A program made the position numbers and the translations under genes. Below, in pieces: positions 1-11,420 of a stretch of DNA of 64,000 nucleotides. Positions within the stretch are counted from its first letter, which is position 1. Each line of letters begins with the position of its first letter. A model generated the notes under the pieces. That model did not search any database and was not told the origin of the DNA. It worked only from the letters and a program-made list of their open reading frames with translations. This DNA comes from Xenopus tropicalis (lineage: Eukaryota > Chordata > Amphibia > Anura > Pipidae). The stretch spans positions 96,740,904 to 96,804,903 of the forward strand of contig NC_030678.2 in NCBI RefSeq assembly GCF_000004195.4. Direction: 5' to 3'.

Positions 1-763
1 TCAAACACAGCTTCTATACTTTTAAGCACACACCATTAAAGCTGTGATGCTTGTCCACTTTAATCTGATTGACTTGGGGGACTTGGTGCATCAACCCAGT
101 ACAAAGTCTTCTCTCTGAAATGCCTGCGGTTTGATGCCTGGATTAATGCAGACGCTTATATTTCACTTTTGCTTGTGTTGTTCAGAATGGGAGATTTTTA
201 TCCAGCGGGTAATGTTAAGTTTATGATGTCCATCACTTGATTGATTTCCCATTATTCCATCGTGTCACAAGTGTTATTTTTTCCCTTCTAACATCTTCTA
301 AAGATTACCTTTATTGACAGTGCTGTATTTTCTATAAAAAAAACAATGCCCACAAGTGTAAAAAAATAAATCAGAAGTACTCTTGAAGCATAAAGTAACA
401 CAGCTATGGGAATCATTTGTTTATTTCTAATACAGTATGTATGTACCTTTTACACACACTTGTATTAATCCTTTGGGCTACAGTATCACTAGTAGGCTGG
501 GGTCTAGGTATTATACGCTTTAAAATATTTTAAAATGCATGCTTTGGTTCCATAATCCAAGCTCTTCAAAAGATATAAAAACTGTAAATATTTTTAGAAT
601 AAAATCAGTTCTGTGTCACTAAAATAACCAGCAACAAAAGCTTGTATTCCTATTGTATTGTATTGTATTCCTATTCTAATGAGATTATAATCTTTATTTG
701 TTATTTAAATCAAAATGCAAAGTTACGTAGAAATGTCACTTTGAATCTTTGAATAACCTAAAT
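1..763. other. AT-rich DNA without a recognised feature
   Basis: No coding frame or inverted-repeat element is visible. The only local structure is a short run of TATTG units near 650-675. Confidence 0.5.
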
Positions 764-1860
764 ATTTTAATTTTTCCTACTTGGGCTCCATGAAACCAGC
801 ATATGACCAGATAGTTTGTACTGGTGTGGAGTACCCATCTGGTCATGTGCTTATTTGGTGGACTCTTGATGATGGAGTCATTGAGTCAATAAGTTTCTGT
901 GACATCAGTGCTGACTCACTAAGTACCAACACATGCCCACTAGATGCCAAGGATTTCTCCATGTGCCTCTAGCCCAAATTCAATGTTATTGGGTATATAA
1001 TATAGCCTAAATGTGGTTTAATATGATATGGTTTCTTAAAGTTTGTAGTGCAAAAATCCCTTGGACAGTCTTTGTATGTTATGTAATAACACAATTAATC
1101 ACAGCTGCCAAAAAATATGTTAATTTATCCTACTTGGACTCCAAAATCCTGGAAACCAGCATATGACCACATAGTTAAGTCTGGTCTGATCTGGTCATGT
1201 ACTCATTGGGTGGACTCTTGATGATGGTGTCATTGAGTTGATACGGCTCTGAGACATCAGTGGTGACACGCTGAGTATCAAAACATGCCCACTAGATGCC
1301 AGGGATCTCTCAGCGATTCCTGAGGTCTCATCAGCATGTGCTTCTAGCCCAAATTCAAAACTTTAAATCCACTGGCATTAATGTTTACTGTCTATTATTA
1401 TTTGTTCTGCCCCTTTCACTACAAATTTCAATTTGAATCTTTTTGTGTAGTTTATGACAATGTTATTAGGCGTATTATATATCTTGAATGTGCTTTCAAA
1501 TGATATTAAATTCATCTTCTTAAAGTTTGTAGTGCACAAAGTCTTTGTATGGTATGTAGTTACACAATTAATCATTATTGCCACTAAAATGTTTTAATTT
1601 ATCCTACTTGGACTCCCTAATCCTGGAAACCAGCAATTGACCAGATAGGACTTGTGTGGGGTACACGTCTGGTCATGTACTCATTGGGTGGACTCTTGGT
1701 GATGGCATCATTGAATCAACAGGGCTCTGTGACATCAGTGCTGATATGCTGATAATCAACACATGCCCACTAAATGAAAGTGATTTCTCAACTATTCCAG
1801 GGGTGACATCAGCATCTGCTTCTAGCCCAAATTCAAAACTTTAAATCCACTAATGTCAAT
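764..1860. repeat. Three diverged tandem copies of a ~360-470 bp unit
   Basis: Three head-to-tail copies begin near 764, 1113 and 1588, each opening with a variant of TTTAATTTATCCTACTTGG. They share the blocks GGTCATGT, GGTGGACTCTTG, GACATCAGTG and ACATGCCCACTA in the same order, and copies 1 and 2 also share CTTAAAGTTTGTAGTGCA. Copy 1 lacks about 23 bp near its middle and about 100 bp present in copy 2; copy 3 loses similarity after about 1860. Copies 2 and 3 can be read in one frame ending in ASSPNSKL followed by a stop, but copy 2 has an internal stop, so this is not a working gene. I do not recognise the family. It could be a local duplication of an old element or a small satellite block. 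Confidence 0.75.
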
Positions 1861-2340
1861 GTTTAATGCCAATTTGTCCTATTGCCTGATGGTCACTCTG
1901 CCCACCATTTTACATCAGCAGCTCCCACCCGCCCTCCCCTACTTAAAGAGCTAAATTGGGTTATACTGATGAAGATGTAAGAACAAAGTCACGGCCAAGG
2001 ATTATGGAGTTAAATGGGGGTTCATGGGGTGGAAGGTTAGGTCTGAGGCTATGGATTACAGCCACAGGCCAGTGATAAGTGGAGGCGGTGGTTAGAGAAA
2101 GGGAATTACTAGTCTCAGGGACCTGATTGAGGGTGGGGGCAGGTATAGCTGCCACAAATGCAGCCTTCAATGCGGCTTATTGTTATTATGTTATGAAGTT
2201 AAGTGATATTAATATGTTATTGTTAAATGGCAAATTTGATAACGTGACAAATAAATGGGCTGCGGCCTGTTTCTACCCACTAAAGGTTGTCATGTGAGTG
2301 TATATAACATGGTCAGGGACATAGTAAAGTAGCAAAGGTG
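1861..2340. other. Possible retroelement 3' remnant, unidentified
   Basis: This stretch is more GC-rich than its surroundings and has a purine-rich run (2010-2150). It ends in a segment with AATAAATGGGCTGCGGCC (about 2249-2266), which is vaguely like the ends of some tyrosine-recombinase retroelements. No intact frame, long terminal repeat or target duplication is visible, so the assignment is weak. Confidence 0.2.
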
Positions 2341-2936
2341 ATGGTTTGTTTAAGAGGGGTATGAATTGATGCTGCTGTTGTCATGTTGAACTACTATTAT
2401 TTCTATACGCTTTGCATTATGCAGGGAAAATATTACACGTTCTTAATTAGTATTCTTCTGTTTTATATAACAGAGAGCTCCAACTCCAATCATCATTTTT
2501 TCATTTATAAACTGGAACTCAATTAAAAACTGTTGATCTTGTCGTGACTGAGAATTTTGTGTAAATAATAGTATTAACGAATTCTTGACAAGATAAAGAA
2601 AAAAATGGCATGCCTTAAAAAATGTTTTATAACAAAAAGGAAACTCTAGTTGATGAGTCTCAAATTCTCTTAGGCTTAAAATAGAAAATAAATAATTTTG
2701 CTTATAGTTTCAAGAAGGGGTTATTAATTGAAAGAGACAGCTTTTTCAACTACAGTGCTTTAATGAGGCAGGGGTATAGGGGGCAGTTAGGGCACGAGGG
2801 CAGGTGTGTGCCCCAGAAGAAACACCTGTCAATAATTCTGTTTAATTATGTGAGCTGTCGTGCTTCTGGCAGGGCATTGCACCTGGCCTAATCTGTCTTA
2901 ATTATTATTATTATTATTTATTCTGCCCCTTCTACC
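2341..2936. other. AT-rich DNA without a recognised feature
   Basis: No coding frame is seen. A short GC-richer patch (about 2765-2895) and an ATT microsatellite (2902-2920) lie just before the next element. Confidence 0.4.
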
Positions 2937-3240
2937 AACTATGGGATCCGTTACCTAGAAACCTGTTATACAGAAAGCTTCAATTTATCTCCCATAGATT
3001 CCATTTTAACCTAATAATTCTAATTTTAAAAATGTTTTTCTCTGTAATAATAAAACAGTACCTTGTACTTAATCCTATCTAAGATGTAATTAATCCTTAT
3101 TGGAGGAAAACAATCTTCTTGGGTTTACTTAATGTTTAAATGATTTTTTAGTAGGCTTAAGGTATGGAGACACAGAAAGACCCCTTATCCGGAAAACGCC
3201 AGGTCCTGAGCATTCTGGGTAACAGGTCCCATACCTATAC
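2937..3240. mobile_element. Inverted-repeat element, TACAGGTATGGGA-ended family
   Basis: The left end reads TATGGGATCCGTTACC and the right end GGTAACAGGTCCCATACC, giving imperfect terminal inverted repeats over about 300 bp. It resembles the other members at 15422, 22055, 35713, 60179 and 60787, including the internal AATAATAAAACAGTACCTTG block. It is non-coding and non-autonomous. Both ends carry substitutions, so it is an old copy. Confidence 0.75.
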
Positions 3241-3459
3241 TAACAGTAATTAAAAATCTTGTTTTATCCTTTTAACAAAAAATTATATTATTATATATAT
3301 TAAGGAAAACCCGATAGTACCATCTACATTTGGTATAAATGGTATGGGGTAATTTACTCCTGCAAGTGCAGTGTGCAAAGTGCAATTTTGGATACAATCA
3401 CCCAAAAGCGTTTCCCCATAATTCCAGCATCACTGTGGTCGCTAGGTGGAGTTGTGACT
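3241..3459. other. Short gap without a recognised feature
   Basis: AT-rich at first. A segment near 3355-3430 resembles 40130-40250 (GCAGTGTGCAA, TTACCCATAAT-like text), possibly a shared decayed repeat. Confidence 0.3.
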
Positions 3460-3957
3460 GATTAGGGATAAGTTAATCTGTCCCGTTTTGCTTCACTGAA
3501 AGATTCACGCAACAGAAAAAAATCACCATATACTTCTCACTCCAAGTACACTGAAGTTAAGTGTTTTTTTCTCAGGTTTTTCTTACTCCAAATGCATTAA
3601 AGTCAATGGCTGTTTTTCATAAATGTTTTCTCACTCCAAACACATTCAAGTCTATCCCCCATATTTCATAAATGCCACTAAGTTTCACAGGAGCAGTAAC
3701 TCATAGCAACCAATAAAATGTTAGCTGTTAAGCAGGTGACCAGTAAATGCTACCCGCTGATGGGTTGCTATGGGTCTACTGCTCCTGGGTAATCTTAGTG
3801 CATTTTATTACATTACCTCCTTTGATGGGCATTTTTTTTCTTTGCTACATTTCTCTTGTGTTCTTTTGGCAATTTTTTTGTTGCAGTTTTGTGAAAAAAA
3901 TTAGCCAGTGGTGAAAGGCAGAATCCATGTCTTGTGAAAAAAATTGCTTATCACTAC
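3460..3957 (-). mobile_element. AT-rich inverted-repeat element (GTAGTGATAAG-ended family), interrupted
   Basis: Its right end, read on the minus strand, is GTAGTGATAAGCAATTTTTT followed closely by CATGGATTC. Its left end contains CTGTCCCGTTTTG. The element at 6300-6542 has both landmarks in the opposite orientation, so the two are copies of one family. This copy is longer because a second element (3676-3800) sits inside it. Non-coding. Confidence 0.65.
3676..3800. mobile_element. 125-bp inverted-repeat element nested in the preceding one
   Basis: The ends CACTAAG and CTTAGTG are inverted. The arms hold AGGAGCAGTAACTCATAGCAACC on the left and a matching GGTTGCTATGGGT...CTGCTCCT on the right. 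The inverted symmetry extends a few bases into the flanks (AAATGC/GCATTT), so the exact border is uncertain. Shorter pieces of similar AGCAACCAAT sequence occur near 4364, 5045 and 18830. Confidence 0.7.
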
Positions 3958-5107
3958 AGTTAATGTATCAACATTGACTGGCTGGTGTCGTTTCCAGCGT
4001 TAGGTGCAACTGAGCTCAATTCAGAAGGCAGAAGGAAAGCAAGAGTATAACTTTACAGAAGTGCAAGAAGCATATGTTAATGCAAGAGCCATATGTTGAT
4101 TAATAAATGGGATTTTACATGCAACTGCTGTGTAGTAAATGGCACTTTACCTATTATGTGCTATTACTGCTCCACTTGTAATTTGTTTATATGTATCTGT
4201 CTATTAAAGACACCCAAGTTGCAAACCTCCAGCTGTTTGCTAGATAATACATGCAGGACCACAGATGGCCATTAGTGGTTCAGGTATTCATATTGCTAGG
4301 ATGGTGCACTTGGTGGGAGACTTCAGAAAATAGCAGCTTCTTATTCCAGAGTTGTAGCCAGTAGCAACCAATCTACAATTAGCTCAGATCAATCATCTGT
4401 AGTAAAACTATCACATTTATGCCTGGTTGATCACATTATTTGCTGTACTGATCCATGCCTGTCCGCCCCGTTACCATTACTGTCATTTCATTTTGTACTG
4501 TCTCTTATATTAGCATCCATAAGTATTCTTTCTAGGTATTATTTTCCCATAGCACATAATACTTTCTTTAGCATATATCAACTGCGAAAGGAAAAATGTC
4601 ATTACATTTTTATAATACTTCTTTACCTTGCTATATTTACTGCTTTATACAAAGACACAGATGCTGCAAATAAGATTGCATTTAAAGTATGTGGCGGTTT
4701 GACTTTTGATTTATTTGAGTTTATTTTTTATCTGCTCTACTCTGCTAAATAACTCTCCAAGGGCTCCGTTCTTTTATTTGTAGGAATTTATTTCATGTGT
4801 CAACATGAGTTATTTGCTGAAAAAAGCACTTCCTGCAAAGTTTCTTATTCTATTGCTGTCAAAATTTGCAAGTAATTAACTTTTTTCAGTGTGATGTGAG
4901 ATATTTTCCACAACTGCGGAATTAGATTCTTGGAGCAATAAATATTTTTTGCTAAATACTGTAAAATTATTTGCTCCTGCCCCCACAACTCATAGCTAAT
5001 TTTCTTTTAAACTCTGTCTCCTGGTCACAGAAGGATCTTTGCCCGCATCTAGCAACCAATAGTAATTAATCAGATGTTTGTTTTCAAACCTGACCAGAAA
5101 ATACTGC
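3958..5107. other. Mostly unassigned DNA with repeat scraps
   Basis: No credible gene. Two short pieces resemble the AGCAACCAAT-containing element family (about 4364-4400 and 5040-5075). The rest is AT-rich with no visible structure. Confidence 0.4.
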
Positions 5108-5230
5108 ACTTTAAGAGGTGGTTCACCCTTAAGTTAAATTTTAATATGTTATAGAAGTTCCTGTTCGTAGTAACTTTGCAATTGGTCTTCATTATTTATT
5201 TATTATAGTCTTTGAATTATTTGCCTAATC
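5108..5230. mobile_element. Fragment of a TTAAGGGGTGGTTCACC-type Xenopus repeat
   Basis: Starts CTTTAAGAGGTGGTTCACC and continues with AACTTTGCAATTGGTCTTC, text I recognise as a very common Xenopus inverted-repeat element with a TTAA-like end. Only one end is present. Confidence 0.55.
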
Positions 5231-6299
5231 AGAAACCCAAGAAACTGTGAGTTACATAGACTTGTAAATATGGACATCACCTGTGTATTAGGTTGAGTTG
5301 GACAGGTTTAGGGTTTTATTTTCTTTGGGGAAGCCTTAAATAAAATAATGAAGGGCCACTTATGCTGCATTGAATTGTGGTGCCTCTGAATTTAGAGCTT
5401 GGAGTTATATGCAAAGGTCTATGCCTCGGTGAGACCACAATTCAGCTACCTGAAACTGGTATCTTAAATATATTATCAAGTAAAAGACAGAGAAAATTAA
5501 CACCCCAAATAGATAATACTAATTACAGATAAAGGCAGAGGAACTTTAGCCCCAAATACATTATATGCAGTGAAAAGCAATGGATCCTGACACCCTAGAT
5601 CCCCTTTTAATCTTTTCAAAAACTTGTTACCTAAAGGCTGGAGAAGATGTCAGCATTGCTAAACATGCTTCCACGTGAGATATGACAATAGTACAAAATT
5701 AGAAGGAAAAGGAGCACTCATGACTTGCATGGTGCCATACTGACAATTTCTAAAAGTACATGAGCATGTATAATGAAATGAGATATCTGCCTACACACCA
5801 CTATTACAACTAAAAAAAGAAATAACACTTTATTAGCAAGGCACCCAGTGTCATATACTTTAGTATTCAAAACGTCACCATCAAAATAATTAGTAAAATT
5901 CCTTTAGTACCAGAGCCATCCATGAATGCATACTGTTATGCAGTTATTATTCTGGGTGGCATGACCAACTCTCATGGTTAAGTGTTTTAGTATATAAGTA
6001 GTCAAATCAAGGCATGGCCTAGTGATTTTCAAATTTCCCAGTATTGGATGGTATGAAATTGCAGCAAGTTTGAAGCCCCTATAGAAGGCCTGATGACTTT
6101 GGTTTGTAGCTGATTGCAGTAAAAATGACTTAGAGCATCTCAAAATTCAGATCCTTTTGGCAGTGAAGTGGGCGTTAGATTACAGACAATGGGACCAAGT
6201 TGCTGAATATCACAATATTGGTGTGATAAAGAAAGTGGAAATTTGGGCAATCAAACTGTCATGAATCACATATATCTCATGTCATGTGATTCCCTATGA
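5231..6299. other. Unassigned DNA
   Basis: No supported gene. The short open frames here (for example 5904-6143 minus) lack coding character. No inverted-repeat element seen. Confidence 0.4.
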
Positions 6300-6542
6300 G
6301 TAGTGATAAGTGAAATTTTTTGCAAGGCATGGATTCGCCACACTGCAAAAAAAAATTACACATGTCAACATGTCGCACAAGTAAAAACCCATGACACATG
6401 CATAAAAAAATTGTTGTGCGCATCATTTTTCTGACGCACATCATTTTCCATGTTTTGCAAATTTTTCACAATTTTGCGAATCTTTTTAAAGTTTTGCTAA
6501 TTTGTTGGCGAATCAAAACGGGACAGACTTACTTTTCACTAC
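6300..6542 (+). mobile_element. AT-rich inverted-repeat element (GTAGTGATAAG-ended family)
   Basis: The left end is GTAGTGATAAGTGAAATTTT and the right end ACTTACTTTTCACTAC, so the tips are inverted (GTAGTGA / TCACTAC). CATGGATTC near the left and CAAAACGGGACAGACTTA near the right match the landmarks of 3460-3957. Runs of GCGAATTTTT-like sequence are typical of a widespread Xenopus element. Non-coding. Confidence 0.7.
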
Positions 6543-8779
6543 CTATGGGCCTTTGGATCCACTTTTACATGAGAGCAGTCATTACAGCTACATTCAAAAA
6601 CATAAACCAGGGCAGGCTGAACACGGGCTGACTTTGTTTTGTTGGTCTAGCACAACTAAAAAATATTATAAAGGGGAACTATATTCAAATAATGAATACA
6701 AAAAAACTCTGGGTAATTAATTTAAAGTTATGTATACACATTTTTGCTACTGAAAGCAGAATCCATCCGGCTATTTCTGGCCACTGCACTGCTGCTTCTG
6801 ACTCCTGCAACAATATAGCAAGACTCCAGTTTCTTTCATGCTTTATGATTAGTAGACAAGTGAAGAAATATGAAAGGTATTTTGGGAAATGGAGTGTTGG
6901 CTGAGGAGAACTGGTTTATGCTTTTTCTTAATTGTTTTAAGAGACCTGAGAAGCAATAGTTCCAGGCATTACGAGTGCAAAAATGTCTCCAAGATCTCTG
7001 AAATCTTGAGGTTTCTGCAGGATAGACATTTTGGCTCATTACCCATCACCTGGTCTCTTTTGCAACTAAAACAGTGAAAACAAAAATTGATTTGGGTTTT
7101 TGCCCACAGACAAATTTGCATGGCTAATTTTTAGAATATGTAGTCACATTTATACAAAAAAAAGTGCAAAAATGTTTTCAGGGTCCATTGCCTTAAAGTA
7201 CCTCACTGTACAGTATCAAGCTAGCAGACTGTCCCTGCTACATTTCTGAAACAGACTTCTCTCTCAGCCCCATCCCTTCATATTATCTCCTCCAGGAGAC
7301 AAAAAGATATCCAGGTTGGGGTAGAAGAAATCAACAACTTTATTAATAAAAACTTGGAAGATATAAATAAAAAAGAAATAGTACTGCAGTAAATAATAAC
7401 TTGTTAGTGCTTGCACTAACTGGGCTATTGCCATGCCAGCCACTTTCTGGCAAACTGGAGAACAAGTAAGAGGGAGCAACCATATCTCCCTTCTGTGTGC
7501 TTTGGCGAGTATATCACAACTCATCCTTAGCACCCTTGTGCATAACGTTGGGCTTAGGCCCCCCACCAATGGCAAGCATTCTTCAACTTGAACATAACCA
7601 AGCTCTTATCACAAGGGGTAGTTGAAAAGCTACTTGCTGTGCCACCAATACAGTAAGAGACCTGGTCTTCAGCCCCCTTAGTATTCCATGTTACTCGCTT
7701 TCTCCTAACCTTTCTCTAACCTAACTAAACCCAACTACCTGCTCAGTGTGGTCTACCCTGGCTCCTTCTCATTAACCCCTTATTGCCCTTTCCTAGCACC
7801 AGTCAAGCTTTCTTTTTCATAAACTACCCTGCTTAGTTGAAGCCCCATTATGAAACATTAAAAACACACAAATTACTGATGAACCAAATGTATGCTACTG
7901 TTAATGCCATAAAATAACTGCAATTTTTTTTGTTTCTTTTTGCTCCCAAGCAATTTATACACTATAAACAATTTCAAATCATACCTAATACATTTATTTA
8001 CATAATACAACTCTTACAAACTTCATACTGGAGATTATATAGTGAACAGTGTCCCCTGTTATATACTCTTGTTAACTGTAAGGATATTGTAAGTCATTTT
8101 AGACTGATAATACCAGGCTTTTTACCAAGTGAGTTAGCAATCTAAGGGTTAAATGAATGCAGGAAGTGCATAGACACTCTGACACTCTGGGCTTTCAAAA
8201 AGAGCAATCATAGAAACTAGCAATAAGTGTTTGAATAAATAAATTGCCAAAACAATTGTGTTTTTTCACCTTTTTTTATTTGCACTAAATGCATTGGAGT
8301 CAATCAGTGTTTTTTCTCTGGATATTGATTTGAGGCGAAAATCATATTTTCATTAATAGTGAACATTTTTGCAAATCTGCTATAGAATTTCACCATTTGT
8401 TTTGTTAAGCTGGGGAAAAAATCAAGGTTTTTCACACAAAACGCAAGAAAAACACTTTTTCTTTCTAACAGAACTAAACACATGGCAACATTTTTAGCAT
8501 ACATTCAGAACAAATTCCTCATGACAACATGAATTTTGCCACAAATATGTATCAGCTACAAAAGTTTGCTCAAACCCAAATAGACACCAAAGACAATTAA
8601 AGGAAATTGCAAAAGTACTCAGAGGACCATTCTCATTAAGTTTAGACCAATTCATTTTTTGGCTTAAGATACCCCTCGAAGGACATATTTGAAATTTAAA
8701 TTGAACAATTAGTATTTTGCCTAAATGTCAAAATACTGTATGGCAGATATTTCATTGTTTGCTTAAACATTGTAACGCT
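6543..8779. other. Unassigned DNA, possible decayed LTR within
   Basis: No convincing gene. The stretch 7260-7600 has a GC-richer composition and, on the minus strand, an AATAAAG near 7337. That would fit a decayed LTR, but no paired copy, TG...CA ends or target duplication is visible. The AT-rich 8261-8510 resembles decayed parts of the inverted-repeat families elsewhere in the window. Confidence 0.35.
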
Positions 8780-9540
8780 CCCTTAGGAAAAGAAATCCTG
8801 GATGTAAAGGCATATGGTGTCTGCCCTGCAGACTGAGAAAGCCTTTTGTTGTGTCTCAACACTGGTCTGTGTGTTGATCAACATGTTGCTGCCACTTTTG
8901 GAGATCATTTCTGCTGTTTATCCAAACAAACATATGCTACCTCCCCTGTCTCCACAGTCTCCAACTCCAGCCTATTCCATCACCAAGGGCCTATTTAAGC
9001 CAGTCTCTTTCTATTCCCCATTGCTGGATCATTGATGCATTTCCTTGGTCTGGACCCTTGCTCCTTGCTTGATTCTTGTGTCGCTTTCAGAGTTCTTGAG
9101 TAAGTCTCTTCCCGCTTATCCTTTTCCCTCAAACTTGATCTTCCAGTATTGACCCCTTGCCTGACTATAATTCAGTGATTCAGTTCGAAATTCATCCAAT
9201 ATTCTGCCTTTTTTGGAAGGATTCGGATTCAGCTAAATCCATGGTCCTGACTGAACCAAATCCGAATCCTTAACATCATGTGACTTTTCGCCACATAAAC
9301 AACTTCTATGCTTTAGTTTGCATGTGCAAATTAGAATTCGGTTCGGTATTCGCCCAAATCTTTCACGAAGGATTCAGGGTTTGGCCAAATACCAAAATAG
9401 TGGATTTGGTGCATCCCTAGTATAAACATATTTGTTGTTTGCCACCTGCCCTGACCATCATCCTGATTGCAGATCTGTTTCTCAGCCTTGACTTCATTTT
9501 CTATTCTCATTTGTTCTTCTTCATTTGTTTTCTCATGAAA
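8780..9540 (+). mobile_element. Possible Ty3/Gypsy-type LTR remnant split by another element
   Basis: The pyrimidine-rich segment 8830-9171 contains the CACCAAGGGCCTATTTAAGCC block, a TATA-like stretch set in a CT-rich context, followed by repeated CTTG/TTGACC text. It is similar in style to 48011-48545. The same style resumes at 9421-9540 after the inserted element at 9172-9420. No second LTR or gag/pol frame is present. Assignment is by overall composition and is tentative. Confidence 0.35.
9172..9420 (-). mobile_element. GGATGCACC-ended repeat element
   Basis: On the minus strand it begins CTAGGGATGCACCAAATCC and then has many GGATTCGG-like units, matching a repeat I know from frog and fish genomes (TAGGGATGCACCGAATCC...). 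The second end is degraded. It interrupts the LTR-like sequence around it. Confidence 0.6.
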
Positions 9541-11329
9541 TCATTCATCTTCCACAGTTACTTTCCCCTGGTTCTTCAAAGCACCTTAACATGGGTACAA
9601 GGGGGTATCTAGTGTATTGCAGTGGAATCCATAGGTTACGAAGGTGTTACATTATTGACACAGTTATCAAAACTGATAGATGTAAATGTGTGCATTGGTG
9701 TTCAAGTGCTTTCAGCAATCAAAGACATTTATTTCCAGTGGGTGTCAGTACACAGCGTTTCTCGGCAGCGAACGCCAATCTAAATAATAGCCCCAAGCTT
9801 TTTTTTATTTCTAAGAAGAACTGTTTATTTTATTAAACAATTTATTAAACAAACAGTAAGTAGAGCGAATCATCTTTATTCTCATCATTATTTATTTATA
9901 TAGAGTCGCCATGTTATTTAGCACAATTATTATTGCACTACATATTCTGGCAGGTACATTTTGGGAAGGAAAATAGAATGAACCATTTAACACTTACATA
10001 TAACAATGTATTTGCATAACCATTTAAAGTGCGTATATAAGCACAATAACTATGCACTTATCATATGGAAATGGAAGCACTAAAAAAAGAAATGGAAAAG
10101 AAAAAATAGAAAAGGCATTTTATAGCTTAACGGAACAAACAGAATTGAAAATTGTCACAGTTTAGTGGATAGAAAATCAGAAGACCGAGGTGTGAGTCAC
10201 AGATCAGCAAGCCAAAAAATCTCAGCCATCTTATTCTTAGCAACCAGGGAAGTAGACAAATTTACATTTATGTACAGATTCACAGACTGTATTCCTTTGG
10301 CCAAACATATTGACATATCATAGAATTATCTCATTCATAAATAATTAAAAAACACTGCAATATAAGAAAAACACATTTAAATATAAAAAGTGATAGAGAT
10401 CAGAGTCTGTGTTTAACTCATGATACCACAGGCTATGGATTTAAATGACCTCCATTTTTTAGGGTCTCAATCATTTCTATAACATAAAAAGACAAACACA
10501 TATCCAGTCTCCATCTCAAAAGACAATAACAACTTTGGGTTGCCAGATGCACTCTTCTCACAAAGACAGTGAGGGCGACAGCACTTGGTAAAGAATAAAT
10601 GTTCGATTAATTTCTTAGTGTCTGATTCATTCCATTAGAGATCAAGGGAGAATTAGGTATTGTTAGGTAAGTGCCTGTGCTTACGGTGGCAGCTTTAGGG
10701 TGACAGTTCTTGGCTGCCTATATAACAAAACAAATTCTCCCCAGCCACCACTGGAAACTTGCCTTGTAAATCTGGTGTTGGAGCTGATGGGGTGATGGGC
10801 ATCCTGAGTGTCGGCAGTGGAAGTAATGTCAAACTCCGCCAGAAGTGATGTTATGCACCACTGGAAGTGACATCACACACAGTCATCTTGAGTGTATTCC
10901 TGGAAATAGAGCTATTAATATAACTTTCAAAATTTAAAGTCTTGTATAACAATTAGTTGCCCTGCTAAAAAAAAATAAATTGTGACACTTTAAAACATGG
11001 AATTAAAAAGAAGAACATTTAGACCCAGAACAACTACAGACTATAGAAATATAATATATATGTTTACTTACAGAAATGTAATTTTTTCCTCAAGTAAATG
11101 TATAAAAGCTTTTGCATTTGTGAGTGTGGGAGGGCAGGGGTTAGGGGGATGTTAACAATCCTATAGCATTTTATATCATATATATAGCTGGATGCAGATG
11201 TGGATAAGGTTATGGATAAGGATAATAGCAAAAGCCAAAGCAATTGTTATTCATTTTTTATGATAACCATATTAATGTATCTAGGGGATGTAGAACCTTT
11301 TAAACACAAGAACCTTTTAAAACAATTTA
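9541..11329. other. Unassigned DNA with one short repeat piece
   Basis: About 9871-9930 contains TTATTTATATAGAGTCGCCA, which resembles the frequent Xenopus TTTATATAGCGCC repeat. A GC-richer patch with GGAAGTGACATCA-type text lies at 10740-10900. No gene is supported; the 103-codon frame at 9525-9836 is unremarkable in composition. Confidence 0.35.
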
Positions 11330-11420
11330 TTAAAGTGATACTGACATGTTCCTACAGCATAATTGGTAGAAGCATGTCAGTATTACTAGTAATCAAGTGC
11401 TGAAACCTTTCTTTAAATAA
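11330..11420. mobile_element. End fragment of a TTAAAGTGATACTGACA-type element
   Basis: Opens TTAAAGTGATACTGACATG, matching on the opposite strand the right end of the complete element at 14352-14707. No partner end is found nearby. Confidence 0.45.

Noticed and set aside
7264..7575. 103-codon minus-strand frame with a hydrophobic stretch
   Set aside because: The hydrophobic run comes from AT-rich sequence and there is no supporting feature.
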